A program made the position numbers and the translations under genes. A stretch of 48,975 nt of DNA from Rhizobium cauense (GTDB lineage Bacteria > Pseudomonadota > Alphaproteobacteria > Rhizobiales > Rhizobiaceae): the NCBI RefSeq assembly GCF_019511525.1, contig NZ_JAEUAT010000031.1:1-48975 (forward strand), written 5' to 3'. A model generated the notes under the pieces. That model was given only the letters and a program-made list of their open reading frames with translations. It was not told the origin of the DNA and did not search any database. This document shows positions 1 through 8,419 of this stretch, in pieces (within the stretch, counting starts at the first letter, position 1; every line of letters begins with the position of its first letter).

Positions 1-66
1 CTTGACCGGCAGACGCCGGATCAGGCTTACTTCAACGCGCTGACGCCAATGATGGTGGCGGCATAA
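1..66 (+). mobile_element. C-terminal end of an IS3-family transposase (rve integrase core), partial
   Basis: The first 22 codons read LDRQTPDQAYFNALTPMMVA-A-stop. This is the typical C-terminal tail of IS3-family OrfB transposases (L-x-R-x-TP-x-x-x-YF). The gene starts outside the window. The following ~150 bases carry no gene and probably include the IS terminal inverted repeat, but I cannot place its boundary without the other end of the element. Confidence 0.7.
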
Positions 67-277
67 TCGAGGCGGAAATCCACTTAGCGAAACGCCCCAA
101 TCTGTTCAGACAAACCGAACCAGCTCTGAGGGTAGCCTTCGTCATCATTCGGCAGAGCGAGGCGCACAGCATCGCTCGCCCCGCCATAGGTGTCCAATCT
201 TACAATGGAGTCATGCCCGATCCTCGTACAGAGAGGGAGCGTTAAAAGCTTTCAAATCTCTAGCCAAGGAGCAATGC

Positions 278-997
278 ATGAAGAACCTGTTAGACATCGC
301 CATCGAAGCCCACGGTGGAATGGAGCAGTTTCAGAAATTCTCTTACCTGACGGCCAAGCTTCATCAGGGCGGCGTCCTTTGGGGTCTCAAGGGCAAGGCC
401 GAAGTCTTGGTGGACTGCTATGTCAAAGTGGACCTCAAGCAGGAATGGGTGTCGCATTGGCCATTTGCTCCCACCGATAACAAATCGGCGTTCACGCCCG
501 GTCGCGTGACGATCGAGACGCCCGAGGGCGCCATCGTCGAGGAGCTTCTCGATCCGCGAAAATCCTTTGAGGGCTATGAGATGGAAACTCCGTGGAGCAA
601 TCCGCAGGTCGCGTACTTCTCCGGGTACACGATGTGGACCTATTTGACGTCGCCCTTCATCCTCAAACGACCCGGCGTGGTTTGCAACGAGATCGAACCG
701 TGGCAGGAGAATGGGGAGACCCTGCGTCGCCTTCACGTTCGCTTCCCCGACGAGATCGCGACACACAGCACCGAGCAGATCTTCTATTTCAACAAGGACG
801 GCATTCTTTATCGGCACGATTACGAGGTGGACATCCAAGGCAAGAATGCGGCAGCCCGTTACCTGCTCGATCCGCTCAAGGTGGACGGCATCGTGCTCCC
901 CTCGAAAATGCGTATCTTTCCGCGCAAGCCGGACAACACGCCGCTTCCGGAACCGCTCATCGTCTCGGTGGATCTATCCGAATTTCATTTCGACTGA
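278..997 (+). CDS. Conserved hypothetical protein, 239 aa, cytoplasmic
   Basis: The start is ATG after a good ribosome binding site (CAAGGAG, 6-7 nt upstream). There is no signal peptide or membrane segment. The protein begins MKNLLDIAIEAHGG and contains TPDRV-like (FTPGRVTIETPEG), YFSGYTMWTYLTSPF, EIEPWQENGET and STEQIFYFNKDG blocks. The pattern resembles a widespread bacterial family of unknown function, with alternating beta-strand character somewhat like lipid-binding LolA-type folds; that fold suggestion is inference only. The gene stands alone between IS remains and a toxin-antitoxin-like pair on the other strand. I do not know its function. Confidence 0.75.
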   Translation: MKNLLDIAIEAHGGMEQFQKFSYLTAKLHQGGVLWGLKGKAEVLVDCYVKVDLKQEWVSHWPFAPTDNKSAFTPGRVTIETPEGAIVEELLDPRKSFEGYEMETPWSNPQVAYFSGYTMWTYLTSPFILKRPGVVCNEIEPWQENGETLRRLHVRFPDEIATHSTEQIFYFNKDGILYRHDYEVDIQGKNAAARYLLDPLKVDGIVLPSKMRIFPRKPDNTPLPEPLIVSVDLSEFHFD

Positions 998-1208
998 GAC
1001 TGACTACCGACGGTATCGGTAGAAAATGCGGAATTAGGTTGCAACTGCCACGAGCTCCGAATTCCCGGCTTCGGAGCGCATGTCAGGCAATCAGCCGCTG
1101 GGAACTACCGAGCATCCCAGCACTCCCTGTTCTCACCTTATTGCCGGACCTTCACGCTTAGTAACCTTCGCCGATGAAGATGCGGAGCCATCGTTCGGTG
1201 CTTCGAGT

Positions 1209-1652
1209 TCAACCCCGTGCGAGCCGAAAGCCGTCATATGGATCCTCGACACGAAGGCCGTCGATCTGACCGTGATACGGCTGCTCGCCCTCGATCAGCA
1301 CGAGGTTGCGGTCGATCGCCGTGGCGACGACCATGCGGGACATGTCGCCGAGATCCTCGTCGTCATGGACCCGGAGCTCGAGCTGGGCGATTCGTGAGAA
1401 TACGGCCCCCGCCCCTTCGTCGAAGAGTTCGAGGGCGTTGTTCCTGCGGGCGAAGGACACGAACGCCCTGAGCGCGAGATCCATAACCTCCCGGCCTTCC
1501 TCGATCGGCGTCGAGAGGATCTCCGCCTGGACGTGGGCGACCGATACGACGCTGGCATGGATGTCCTGCGCTGGCATCGGGCGGATCCACGCAGTCACGT
1601 CGGGGTTTTCGCAGATGATATCCATCAGCGCCTGCGTCGAGAGCAAGAACAT
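1209..1652 (-). CDS. PIN-domain (VapC/FitB-like) protein with degenerate active site
   Basis: This 147-aa protein has the layout of FitB/VapC PIN toxins: a short N-terminal strand MFLLSTQALMDII, an AEIL helix (Glu44), a middle helical region, then LGDMSRMVVATAIDRN (Asp103) and a C-terminal strand ending in DGLRVEDPY. Active members normally begin LLDTN; here the first catalytic Asp is Ser5 and the Asn is Gln7. The fourth acidic position is also not obvious (LIEGEQPY). It starts 4 nt after the stop of the upstream Phd-like gene, the usual antitoxin-toxin order. PIN toxins cleave RNA such as tRNA; the lost Asp suggests an inactive or altered nuclease. The neighbour supports the family call more than the sequence alone does. 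Confidence 0.6.
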   Translation of the reverse strand: MFLLSTQALMDIICENPDVTAWIRPMPAQDIHASVVSVAHVQAEILSTPIEEGREVMDLALRAFVSFARRNNALELFDEGAGAVFSRIAQLELRVHDDEDLGDMSRMVVATAIDRNLVLIEGEQPYHGQIDGLRVEDPYDGFRLARG

Positions 1653-1655
1653 GCG

Positions 1656-2051
1656 TCAGAGGGCCATCTTCCCGCCGGAGGCGTTGCTGCGCTGCAGGCG
1701 CTCGCGCTTGTGGCCCTGACCGACGATGATGCGGCCACCGGAATACGGCTTGAAGCCGATAGCGTCGAGCGCCTCCCCGAAGGTCTCCTGCTGCCGCGCT
1801 GCGGTAAGGAGTTCAGCAAGATCCTTGACGGAGATCACGACCGCCATATCATCGGCCTTCTTGATATTGCCGATGACTTGCGGAACGCCGTTTCGGGCTT
1901 TCGCTAGCACTGCGCTCAGCTCATCCTTCGCCTTCCTGACGGTCAGAGGATCGCCCCCGATCTGGACAATGGTCTCCACAAGGCCGTGAGTGATGTCCTG
2001 TCTGCTGACGTTGCGGGCCACCTGCACCTGCTTGAGTATCCTCGCGTCCAT
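1656..2051 (-). CDS. Phd/YefM-like antitoxin
   Basis: I place the start at the ATG giving MDARILKQVQ, because GGAG lies 8 nt upstream; longer in-frame extensions lack a site. The 131-aa product contains DPLTVRKAKDELSAVLAKAR (about residues 34-53) followed by VPQVIGNIKKADDMAVVISVKDL. This is the Phd/YefM core that binds operator DNA and whose C-terminus neutralises the toxin. It is longer than the usual ~80 aa, with extra N- and C-terminal segments. It lies immediately upstream of the PIN-like gene and should autoregulate the pair. It could still be functional even if the toxin is dead. Confidence 0.65.
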   Translation of the reverse strand: MDARILKQVQVARNVSRQDITHGLVETIVQIGGDPLTVRKAKDELSAVLAKARNGVPQVIGNIKKADDMAVVISVKDLAELLTAARQQETFGEALDAIGFKPYSGGRIIVGQGHKRERLQRSNASGGKMAL

Positions 2052-2381
2052 ATCATCATCTCCAGCTGTCCGAGGACATAATGGGATGCGTGGCCACATT
2101 CGTCAAGAAAGATGGCCACGGATTTAGGCACAGTCTCGCGTCGTCTTGCCCAGTCCGTTGTCACGGGCGAAGGCTACGGGGAATCTCCGGCGTGATCGGC
2201 CGAGCCGCTTCCCTGAGCGTCCGCAGAACGAAACCCCGGGCGGACGACGCCATTGAAGAGAACTGAGTATCCTTGGTGACATCATCCGGCTTTCGTCGAG
2301 TGTAGCCTGCTGCTCCCGAACGCTGATCTGTGCCCTCATCTCGCTGACCCGAAGGTCGCGATTTGCGAAAACAAAATGAAG
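2052..2381. other. Intergenic, no convincing gene
   Basis: I see no coding region with a ribosome binding site or recognisable domain here. Its right edge is the hairpin that terminates the SDR gene. Confidence 0.5.
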
Positions 2382-2410
2382 GGGCCTCAGCTTACAGCTG
2401 AGGCCCTTTT
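2382..2410 (-). terminator. Perfect 11-bp hairpin terminator
   Basis: GGGCCTCAGCT, loop TAC, AGCTGAGGCCC, with TTTT on the plus side and an A-rich tract (T-rich on the minus transcript) on the other. It lies about 40 bases past the stop of the minus-strand SDR gene and could work in both directions. Confidence 0.75.
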
Positions 2411-2451
2411 GCATCGACCAATCCGGCGGGTTCGCCTTTAGCGGGCCCCGC

Positions 2452-3210
2452 TCAGACCGGGATAGGTTCCTTAACCATCGCCTCATTGAACTGGAAAAAG
2501 AACTCGTGCTCTTTCGAGCCCGGATTGTCGCGCAACATCTTGATGGCATCCACGTAGATGTCTTCGTTGTCGGTCGCAAGTTTCTCCATGGTCTCCTTCA
2601 CGAAGGCGTCCAGCGGCATTGCGCGCGGATCTCCGCTCTTCTTGATAAGGTCCGTGTCGACCCACGGCGGAGCGATTTCCTGGACCTTCACGGAGGTGTC
2701 GCGGAGTGCGAAGCGCTGCGACATGCTGAAAGAATGGAGGGCAGCCTTCGTCGCCGAGTAGACGGCATTGTATGCCAGCGGCACGTAAGCAAGCACGGAT
2801 GTGTTGTTGATGATGACTGCAGAAGGCTGCTTCTTGAGATGTTCAATTAGCGCGGATGTCATTCGGATCGGGCCGAGAAAATTCGTCGTGACGATGTCTT
2901 GCATCGTCTTTTCGTCAATCGGCTTGGCAGCGTCGTCGAAGGGCATGATGCCAGCGTTGTTGAACAGCACGTTCAATGCCGGGTAGTCGGCGACGATCTT
3001 TGCGGCGACCTGCTCGATGTTCGCCGGGTCGGTGATATCCATCTCGTACGCAGCCATACCGGGATTTGCTTTTATGGTCTCGTCAAGGTTGGCCTTGCGG
3101 CGTCCCGAAATGATTACCTGGTTCCCCAGCTTGTGGAACGCTTCGGCAAGGCCACGGCCGATCCCGGAGCCGCCACCAGTGATGAAGATCGTGTTGCCAG
3201 TCATTTTCAT
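2452..3210 (-). CDS. Short-chain dehydrogenase/reductase (DltE-like), copy A
   Basis: This 252-aa NAD(P)-dependent oxidoreductase has the Rossmann motif TGGGSGIG (residues 11-18), NNAG (84-87), the catalytic Ser (138, NNTSVLAY) and YSATK (Tyr151, Lys155). The chosen ATG has AAGGAG 7 nt upstream; another ATG two codons earlier is too close to that site. It lies 53 nt downstream of an MFS transporter on the same strand, so the two probably form one operon under the divergent TetR. The substrate is unknown. A full-length gapless paralog lies at 44219-44977, also next to an MFS gene. Confidence 0.9.
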   Translation of the reverse strand: MKMTGNTIFITGGGSGIGRGLAEAFHKLGNQVIISGRRKANLDETIKANPGMAAYEMDITDPANIEQVAAKIVADYPALNVLFNNAGIMPFDDAAKPIDEKTMQDIVTTNFLGPIRMTSALIEHLKKQPSAVIINNTSVLAYVPLAYNAVYSATKAALHSFSMSQRFALRDTSVKVQEIAPPWVDTDLIKKSGDPRAMPLDAFVKETMEKLATDNEDIYVDAIKMLRDNPGSKEHEFFFQFNEAMVKEPIPV

Positions 3211-3263
3211 AGTCATTCTCCTTGGTTTTGCGTTGCGTTGGGAACCTGGGTCGACCTGCCGAT

Positions 3264-4478
3264 TCAGCGTGCAGGCGACGGGTTTGGTGATTCCGCCTTG
3301 GCGGCGAAACCGTAAAGCAGGACGATACCGATCGTTTCGGCTAGGGCTGCGGCTAAGCCGAGATCGGCTACCTGTCCATGAGCGAAGACGAAGGTGCCGA
3401 TGGCACTCCCGATGGCAAAGCCGCCGTACATGAACGATGTGTTTAGTGAGAGCACGACAGGCGCCGAGGCATGCCCGCCAACGTGGATCAGGTTGGATAT
3501 TTGAGCCGGGAAGAAGCCCCAGACGGTCACACCCCACACGGCTACTGAAAGCACGATCGGAACGATGGCTTGCGAGGGTGTCAGGAAGAAAGCGGTCAAC
3601 GACAGGGCGAGGAACGCCATAGTCAGGATCACGAGGCTGGCACCCATCACGACCCTGGCACCGAACGCGTCGCTGAGGGCGCCACCGCTGAACACACCGA
3701 CCGCCGAGCCGACACCCCACAGGCAGACGATGAAACTGATACCATTGGGACCGAAATCGGCGACAGATGCCAGGTAGGGAGCGATGTAGGTCCAAACGGT
3801 GTAGGCACCGATCGCCCAAAAGAGTGTAACCGCAAGCCCGAGCAGAACGGGTGGCCGCTTAGCAACCGCGATTCTGGCGGCTAGAGTGGGCACGGGCATT
3901 CCAGTTCCGATCGATCGGTGAAGCCCGAAGACCAAGCCAAGCACCGCAATAGCCGCGAGGATGCCAACGCCGAGGAACGTGACTCGCCATCCAAGCGCAT
4001 TGCCCACAAGAGATCCAATCGGCAGGCCTAATGCGATGGCTATCGTCATGCCGCCATTCACCACGGCGAGTGCTTTGCCGCGCCTCTCTGGGGCTATTAA
4101 CACGCCGATTAGCGCGTTGGCGTTTGGCGTGTAGACTCCTGCTGCAACAGCCAAGAGAACCCGAGCACCAAAGATGCCCCAGTACCCGCTCGACTTCCAA
4201 GCGACCAGATTTGCAAGCGCAAAGAACACCATCGTCAAGATCAACAGACGTCGACGGTCCACCCAGCCGAAAAGGGTCGTCAGGATTGGCGAACTGAACG
4301 CGAGGGTCAGCGTGAAGACCGTGACGAGCGTTCCCAGCGTGGCAACGGATAGCTGCAGGTCAGCGGCCATGTTTGGCAGCAGCGGCACGATCATGAACCC
4401 TTCGGTCCCGATAGCGAAAGTGCCGAGCGCCATTATCCAAGCAGGCGTGAGGTTGGTGTTCTGGATATCTGTCGCCAT
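3264..4478 (-). CDS. MFS transporter of the AraJ/sugar-efflux type, copy A
   Basis: This 404-aa protein has about 12 hydrophobic segments. It opens with PAWIMALGTFAIGTEGFMI, characteristic of the AraJ/YdhP-like drug and sugar efflux branch of the major facilitator superfamily. The loop DRRRLL after the second helix and the VYTPNANALIGVLIAPERRGKAL segment match that branch. It is an inner-membrane, proton-driven exporter by family; the substrate is unknown. The upstream region carries two ATATGACCGGTCGT elements, probably the operator of the divergent TetR gene. The closest relative in the window is the MFS gene at 45037-46269. Confidence 0.9.
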   Translation of the reverse strand: MATDIQNTNLTPAWIMALGTFAIGTEGFMIVPLLPNMAADLQLSVATLGTLVTVFTLTLAFSSPILTTLFGWVDRRRLLILTMVFFALANLVAWKSSGYWGIFGARVLLAVAAGVYTPNANALIGVLIAPERRGKALAVVNGGMTIAIALGLPIGSLVGNALGWRVTFLGVGILAAIAVLGLVFGLHRSIGTGMPVPTLAARIAVAKRPPVLLGLAVTLFWAIGAYTVWTYIAPYLASVADFGPNGISFIVCLWGVGSAVGVFSGGALSDAFGARVVMGASLVILTMAFLALSLTAFFLTPSQAIVPIVLSVAVWGVTVWGFFPAQISNLIHVGGHASAPVVLSLNTSFMYGGFAIGSAIGTFVFAHGQVADLGLAAALAETIGIVLLYGFAAKAESPNPSPAR

Positions 4479-4511
4479 GGAAGCGTCTCCGTCGGGGTAC
4501 TGCAGAGCTAA

Positions 4512-4555
4512 ATATGACCGGTCGTCTTAGGTTGCATTTAGATATGACCGGTCGT
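4512..4555. promoter_or_regulatory. Duplicated operator-like element between MFS and TetR genes
   Basis: ATATGACCGGTCGT occurs twice (4512-4525 and 4542-4555) in the same orientation, with starts exactly 30 bp apart, close to three helical turns. Each copy has the palindromic core GACCGGTC. The position between divergent MFS and TetR genes is typical of a self-regulating TetR repressor site. Binding is inferred, not shown. Confidence 0.7.
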
Positions 4556-4651
4556 ATTGTCCTGTCAACCGAGTTATTTTTGTAGCTCGATGACCGTCCA
4601 CACTTGAATTCGGGTAGCCCCGTTCATACGCCGGGACCTAAGGAGAACCTC

Positions 4652-5230
4652 ATGGCCTCACCGACCAGAGATAAGATATTCGCTGCCGCACAAGACCGTT
4701 TCCAAGCGCTCGGCTACAGTGCCTGCGGCGTTCAGCAGATTGTTGATGCCGCTGGCGTCCCAAAGGGCAGTTTCTACAATTACTTCAAGACAAAGGAGGG
4801 GCTCGCTCTTGAAGTGTTGGAGACATATGTCGCATCGTCCAAACGGGAAATATTGTCTAATGCTGCTCTCTCCCCCCTCACCCGCATTAGGGAGCACTTC
4901 CGGTTTTTTATCTCGCGGTATGAGAAAGACGGCTTCGACAAAGGCTGTCTCATAGGCAACCTATCGGCGGAAAGTTCGGACAGTGTGCCGCTCCTTCGGG
5001 AGGCGCTAAAGGATTCGCTTTCCACGTGGGCGGACTTGCTCGCAAGGGTTATCGCAGAAGGCCAGGAAATCGGGGAGATCAAGAGCGGTCTTGAGCCGCT
5101 CGAGATGGCGCGCTTCCTCATCAACAGCTGGGAGGGTACTGTACTGAGAATGAAGGTCATGAATGATCGGCGATCGCTGGATGACTTCATGTCGATCGCA
5201 ATGAGACTTCTCGAATATAGGCGAGACTAG
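4652..5230 (+). CDS. TetR/AcrR-family repressor
   Basis: The ATG after AGGAG (6 nt spacing) gives a 192-aa protein; an in-frame ATG 48 nt earlier has no ribosome binding site. The N-terminal HTH is clear (RDKIFAAAQDRFQALGY, then CGVQQIVDAAGVPKGSFYNYF), followed by KTKEGLALEVLE, a pattern seen in TetR proteins that sense electrophiles or small organic molecules. The C-terminal ligand domain includes KGCLIGNLSAE. It is transcribed away from the MFS-SDR operon and probably represses both through the duplicated ACCGGT-type palindrome. Confidence 0.9.
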   Translation: MASPTRDKIFAAAQDRFQALGYSACGVQQIVDAAGVPKGSFYNYFKTKEGLALEVLETYVASSKREILSNAALSPLTRIREHFRFFISRYEKDGFDKGCLIGNLSAESSDSVPLLREALKDSLSTWADLLARVIAEGQEIGEIKSGLEPLEMARFLINSWEGTVLRMKVMNDRRSLDDFMSIAMRLLEYRRD

Positions 5231-5251
5231 GGAAGAGAACGAGGTTACCCA

Positions 5252-5278
5252 CTTCAGCCGCCCACGAGACGGCTGAGG
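5252..5278. terminator. Hairpin between convergent TetR and XdhC-family genes
   Basis: CTTCAGCCG, 9-nt loop, CGGCTGAGG. It sits 20 nt after the TetR stop and just before the end of the minus-strand gene, so it may serve both. No strong T run follows. Confidence 0.5.
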
Positions 5279-5279
5279 T

Positions 5280-6215
5280 CTAGGATTCGCTAACATCCGC
5301 GGCGACTCGTGCGGCGATGTCGGCAGTAACTGACAATGCGAGCGAAGAAGCATCCCTCGCCCTGTCGAAAATACCGATCGGAGCCTTTATCCGCGAAATT
5401 TCCGCTTCGCCGTAACCTAGTCTCGCCAGCGCCTGCCTACGTCTGTCATGAGTCCGGCGGCTACCCAGCGCGCCGATATAAAAAGCGGGGGACTTGAGCG
5501 CCGCTTCCAGCGCGGGCAGTTCAGCATCCAGATCGTGATTCAACAGGACAAACGCCGAATATTTGTCTGGAGAGACGTCCGAGACATTCCTTTCGAAAGA
5601 TTTGCCAACAAGATCGACATCGTATCCGACCGCCCTGGCGACTTGGGCGACTGCATTCGCCTCCAACGCATTACCCGAAACAATCAGTCGAGTGGATGGT
5701 CTGTAGATTCTCAGGAAGCCGCCGGGTTGCCAACCCGTCTGTCCTGACGAACGGCAAGATATCGCCTCCGCGCCAGGATGGTAGAGCAATCCTGCCTCTC
5801 TGCGACGCGCCAATTGCCCGAGCACGTCATTTATAGTTTCAATTTGCCTGATGACGTGAATCGAGAGCTGGATGCCGCCGCCACATGGCAACACAATGTC
5901 GAAGAACGGAGAGCCTTCGCCCAGTTGAAGGAACCTGTCATGTCCAATATTTAGAGCTTCCATTGCCTCAAACGCGACGGCTGCCTCTGTGCATCCGCCG
6001 GAAACAAATCCACAGTACAGACCATCGATACGCACCGTCATCTGCGCTCCCAGCGGCCGCGCGGCCCCTCCCCGGATATCGACGAGCGTGACCAACGCAA
6101 CCGGGACACCATCCTTGAAGGATTCCCGTGCGTAGCGAAGTATTTCGACTGGATCGTCAGTGACGAATTGGCTTCTAGGCGCGCTTCTTCCAGCGACAAG
6201 ATTTTGTGCGTTCAT
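5280..6215 (-). CDS. XdhC/CoxI-family molybdenum-enzyme maturation factor
   Basis: The 311-aa product has the two-part XdhC layout. The N-terminal half contains VALVTLVDIRGGAARPLGAQM and YCGFVSGGCTEAAVAFEA, and the C-terminal Rossmann-like half contains LIVSGNALEANAVAQVARAVGYDVDLV and AFYIGALGSRRTHDRRRQAL. XdhC proteins bind and sulfurate molybdenum cofactor and insert it into xanthine-dehydrogenase-like enzymes. The normally glycine-rich binding segment is GNALEANA here. The start is uncertain: ATG at 6215 or TTG at 6233, neither with a clear ribosome binding site. It follows a membrane cytochrome c, but no molybdenum hydroxylase is encoded nearby. Confidence 0.85.
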   Translation of the reverse strand: MNAQNLVAGRSAPRSQFVTDDPVEILRYARESFKDGVPVALVTLVDIRGGAARPLGAQMTVRIDGLYCGFVSGGCTEAAVAFEAMEALNIGHDRFLQLGEGSPFFDIVLPCGGGIQLSIHVIRQIETINDVLGQLARRREAGLLYHPGAEAISCRSSGQTGWQPGGFLRIYRPSTRLIVSGNALEANAVAQVARAVGYDVDLVGKSFERNVSDVSPDKYSAFVLLNHDLDAELPALEAALKSPAFYIGALGSRRTHDRRRQALARLGYGEAEISRIKAPIGIFDRARDASSLALSVTADIAARVAADVSES

Positions 6216-6246
6216 CGCATTGGTCCAGTACAAGTTTTGGAGAATT

Positions 6247-6271
6247 GGCCCGCGCTGTCCGTTCGCGGGCC
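6247..6271 (-). other. Strong hairpin between cytochrome c and XdhC-family genes
   Basis: GGCCCGCG, 9-nt loop, CGCGGGCC. No U tract follows on the transcribed strand, so it is more likely an mRNA processing or attenuation element than a full terminator. Confidence 0.45.
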
Positions 6272-6288
6272 TTTGCCAGATTGTGCGA

Positions 6289-7581
6289 TCAGCGGGCGTG
6301 GGAAACCTGCTCGACGGTTACAGTCCCCTCTCGTCCGCTGAAATGTTCGACCACGTAGTTCGCCAATGCGGCAATCTCCGCGTCTGAGTAAATCTTCGCA
6401 AATGAGGGCATGGTTTTTCCTGGGGCCGAGGCATGGTCTGAGGAGCCCTGCAGGATGACCCTTACGACGTTGCTCGCTGCCGGGTCGGCGAGCGAGTGTC
6501 CGCCGAGAATCGCGGCCCGTGGATTGAACTGCCCCTCACCATTCCAACCATGACAGCTCGCGCATGCCCCAGCGTAGATATCTTTGCCCGCCTGCAAAGT
6601 CGTAGAAGTCGAGGTAGAGCTGGCGTCTAGCTCTCCTCGTTCGCGGCGTACCGCTTTGTGATCTGCTTCGCCTGGCACAGGAGGAACTGTACGGAGGTAA
6701 GCCACGATAGCGTCGATGTCTGACTGCGGTAGTTTGCTCAGGCTTAGGTCGATTGCTTCACGCATTGGACCTGCTGCAACGCCGCGGTCCTTGGCGTGTC
6801 CGGTGGCCAACATGTCCGCAATCTGCTGGTCGCTCCAGTTCCCGAGGCCGTGCTCCTTGTCTGACGTGATGTTCCAGGCCTGCCAGCCATCGACATCCCC
6901 GCCGGACAACGCCACTCCCTGCTTCCTTTGGAACATCGAGCCGCGGGGGGTGTGACATTCGCCGCAGTGCGCAAGGGCTTCGACCAGATATGCGCCATCG
7001 TTCCACCTCTTGTCCTTGCCGGGATCAGGTTGGAATGGGCTCCACGGTACGAAGAAAAGCTTCCATCCACGCATCAGGGGTCTTTGATTGAAAGGGAAGG
7101 CAAGTGCGTTTTCCGGCACGGAATCTGACACAGGGGCGAGCGTCGTCAGGTAGGCCTTGATCGCGAGAATGTCGTCGGTCGAAAGCAGCGCGTACGAGCT
7201 GTATGGGAAAGCGGGATAGAGATCCTCGCCATGCTTGCCGACGCCAGACCGCATGGCCCTCACGAACTCAGCATCGCTCCAATCGCCAATCCCAGCAGTC
7301 CTATCCGGCGTGATATTTGGCGAGTAGATTGTCCCGAAAGGCAGCTTGAAAGGCAATCCGCCCGCAAAGGGCTTCCCGCTCTTGGTAGTGTGGCAGGCGG
7401 CGCAGTCCGCTGCGACCGTGAGATACTCACCGCGTGCGATCAGATTGGCACCTGTTGGCTGGGACTTGCTGGCTTCTACTTGCGGTAGGCCATGAGGCCA
7501 GAAGAAGAACGCGGCCGAGCCGACGAGGCCCGCGACCGCGATGGAACAGATCCCGATTACATAGTTCCGCCAACGTCTCAT
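6289..7581 (-). CDS. Membrane-anchored tri-haem cytochrome c (electron-transfer subunit)
   Basis: This 430-aa protein has an N-terminal membrane anchor (VIGICSIAVAGLVGSAAFFFW) and three CxxCH haem sites: CAACH, CGECH and CASCH. The order and spacing are those of the cytochrome subunit of periplasmic alcohol dehydrogenases and of membrane-bound molybdenum aldehyde or N-heterocycle oxidoreductases. It would pass electrons from a dehydrogenase to the quinone pool or oxidase. The XdhC-family gene downstream points to the molybdenum type. The usual 2Fe-2S and molybdopterin subunits should lie upstream but are absent, so it looks like an orphaned operon end. Confidence 0.9.
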   Translation of the reverse strand: MRRWRNYVIGICSIAVAGLVGSAAFFFWPHGLPQVEASKSQPTGANLIARGEYLTVAADCAACHTTKSGKPFAGGLPFKLPFGTIYSPNITPDRTAGIGDWSDAEFVRAMRSGVGKHGEDLYPAFPYSSYALLSTDDILAIKAYLTTLAPVSDSVPENALAFPFNQRPLMRGWKLFFVPWSPFQPDPGKDKRWNDGAYLVEALAHCGECHTPRGSMFQRKQGVALSGGDVDGWQAWNITSDKEHGLGNWSDQQIADMLATGHAKDRGVAAGPMREAIDLSLSKLPQSDIDAIVAYLRTVPPVPGEADHKAVRRERGELDASSTSTSTTLQAGKDIYAGACASCHGWNGEGQFNPRAAILGGHSLADPAASNVVRVILQGSSDHASAPGKTMPSFAKIYSDAEIAALANYVVEHFSGREGTVTVEQVSHAR

Positions 7582-8155
7582 TTTCTTGCCTTTCCGCGCT
7601 GAAAACCTTCGGCGCCCAACTGCTGCGCATTTTCGATCCGCCCGGCTTCGGGCGTCATGCGGGAGGCAGCATGAGCGATGGCATCAGGGGATAGCGGCTT
7701 CCTGCGTGACGGATTGCACAATCCTGCCCCCATCGACGCCGCCTTGTATTTTTTCGCTGACTGCTGTGAGCCTGTTGAACGCGAAAGCGGCGATCCCTGC
7801 TCGTTCTGGGAGGGGGACCAGGGCAGGGATCGCAAAGTCGCAGCCACGGCGGATGGACTACGACTAGAAGGCGATGAGGACACCTTCGCGGAGAGGCGGT
7901 CGTTGGGAGGAGGATGCGACCGTTTGCCTCGCCTGTATGGATAAGACGTCAAAACCAGCCGATATTCTTGCAAGATTCGATCTGCCAAGAAGACGGTTTT
8001 GTACGATCCGTGCCCTATAGTTGCCATCAATGCAAACGCCGACCTAGTTCGGCGTTAAATCACAAAGAGCGAACTTCATGAGCCCGAGGATGCGCTAAAC
8101 CACCTTTCGCCTTGCGTGACCGACTGCATAGATCGGCACTCAAAGGAGATTGCGC
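7582..8155. other. Intergenic with only doubtful ORFs
   Basis: A minus-strand frame (7578-8027) ends with an ATGA overlap onto the cytochrome c start. Its composition (runs of Ser, Pro and Arg) looks like a shadow, and I recognise no domain. No trace of molybdenum dehydrogenase subunits is visible. Confidence 0.4.
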
Positions 8156-8419
8156 ATGTCAAGAATTGAAAGACGTACCACTGAAGACGCTATCCAAGTC
8201 ATCGGCTGGGCCGACGATCAAGGTAATGTAGCCCACGCATGCCGGGTAGGGTTCCGAAGTGTTTCCAGGGAAGGAGATCGGCAACCCTACCGAAGGACAA
8301 GCGAAAAGAAGAGCCCCGCCGACCTTGCCAAGCATAAAGCCGCCTCGAGGCGCATCGCCTATCGCGGCATTAGCTCGGGATGGTGCAGTCGCGCGCCTCG
8401 GGCCGAATTTCCCTCATGA
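8156..8419 (+). CDS. Small hypothetical protein, 87 aa
   Basis: ATG with AAGGAG 7 nt upstream. The product begins MSRIERRTTEDAIQVIGWADDQGN and then becomes Arg/Ser rich (RRTSEKKSPADLAKHKAASRR). The second half has an out-of-frame look, so the gene may be frameshifted after about residue 30. I recognise no family. Confidence 0.4.
   Translation: MSRIERRTTEDAIQVIGWADDQGNVAHACRVGFRSVSREGDRQPYRRTSEKKSPADLAKHKAASRRIAYRGISSGWCSRAPRAEFPS

Noticed and set aside
7578..8027. 150-aa minus-strand frame with ATGA overlap onto cytochrome c
   Set aside because: The overlap is attractive, but composition is Ser/Pro/Arg rich like a shadow frame, no ribosome binding site or domain is seen, and it does not resemble any molybdenum dehydrogenase part.
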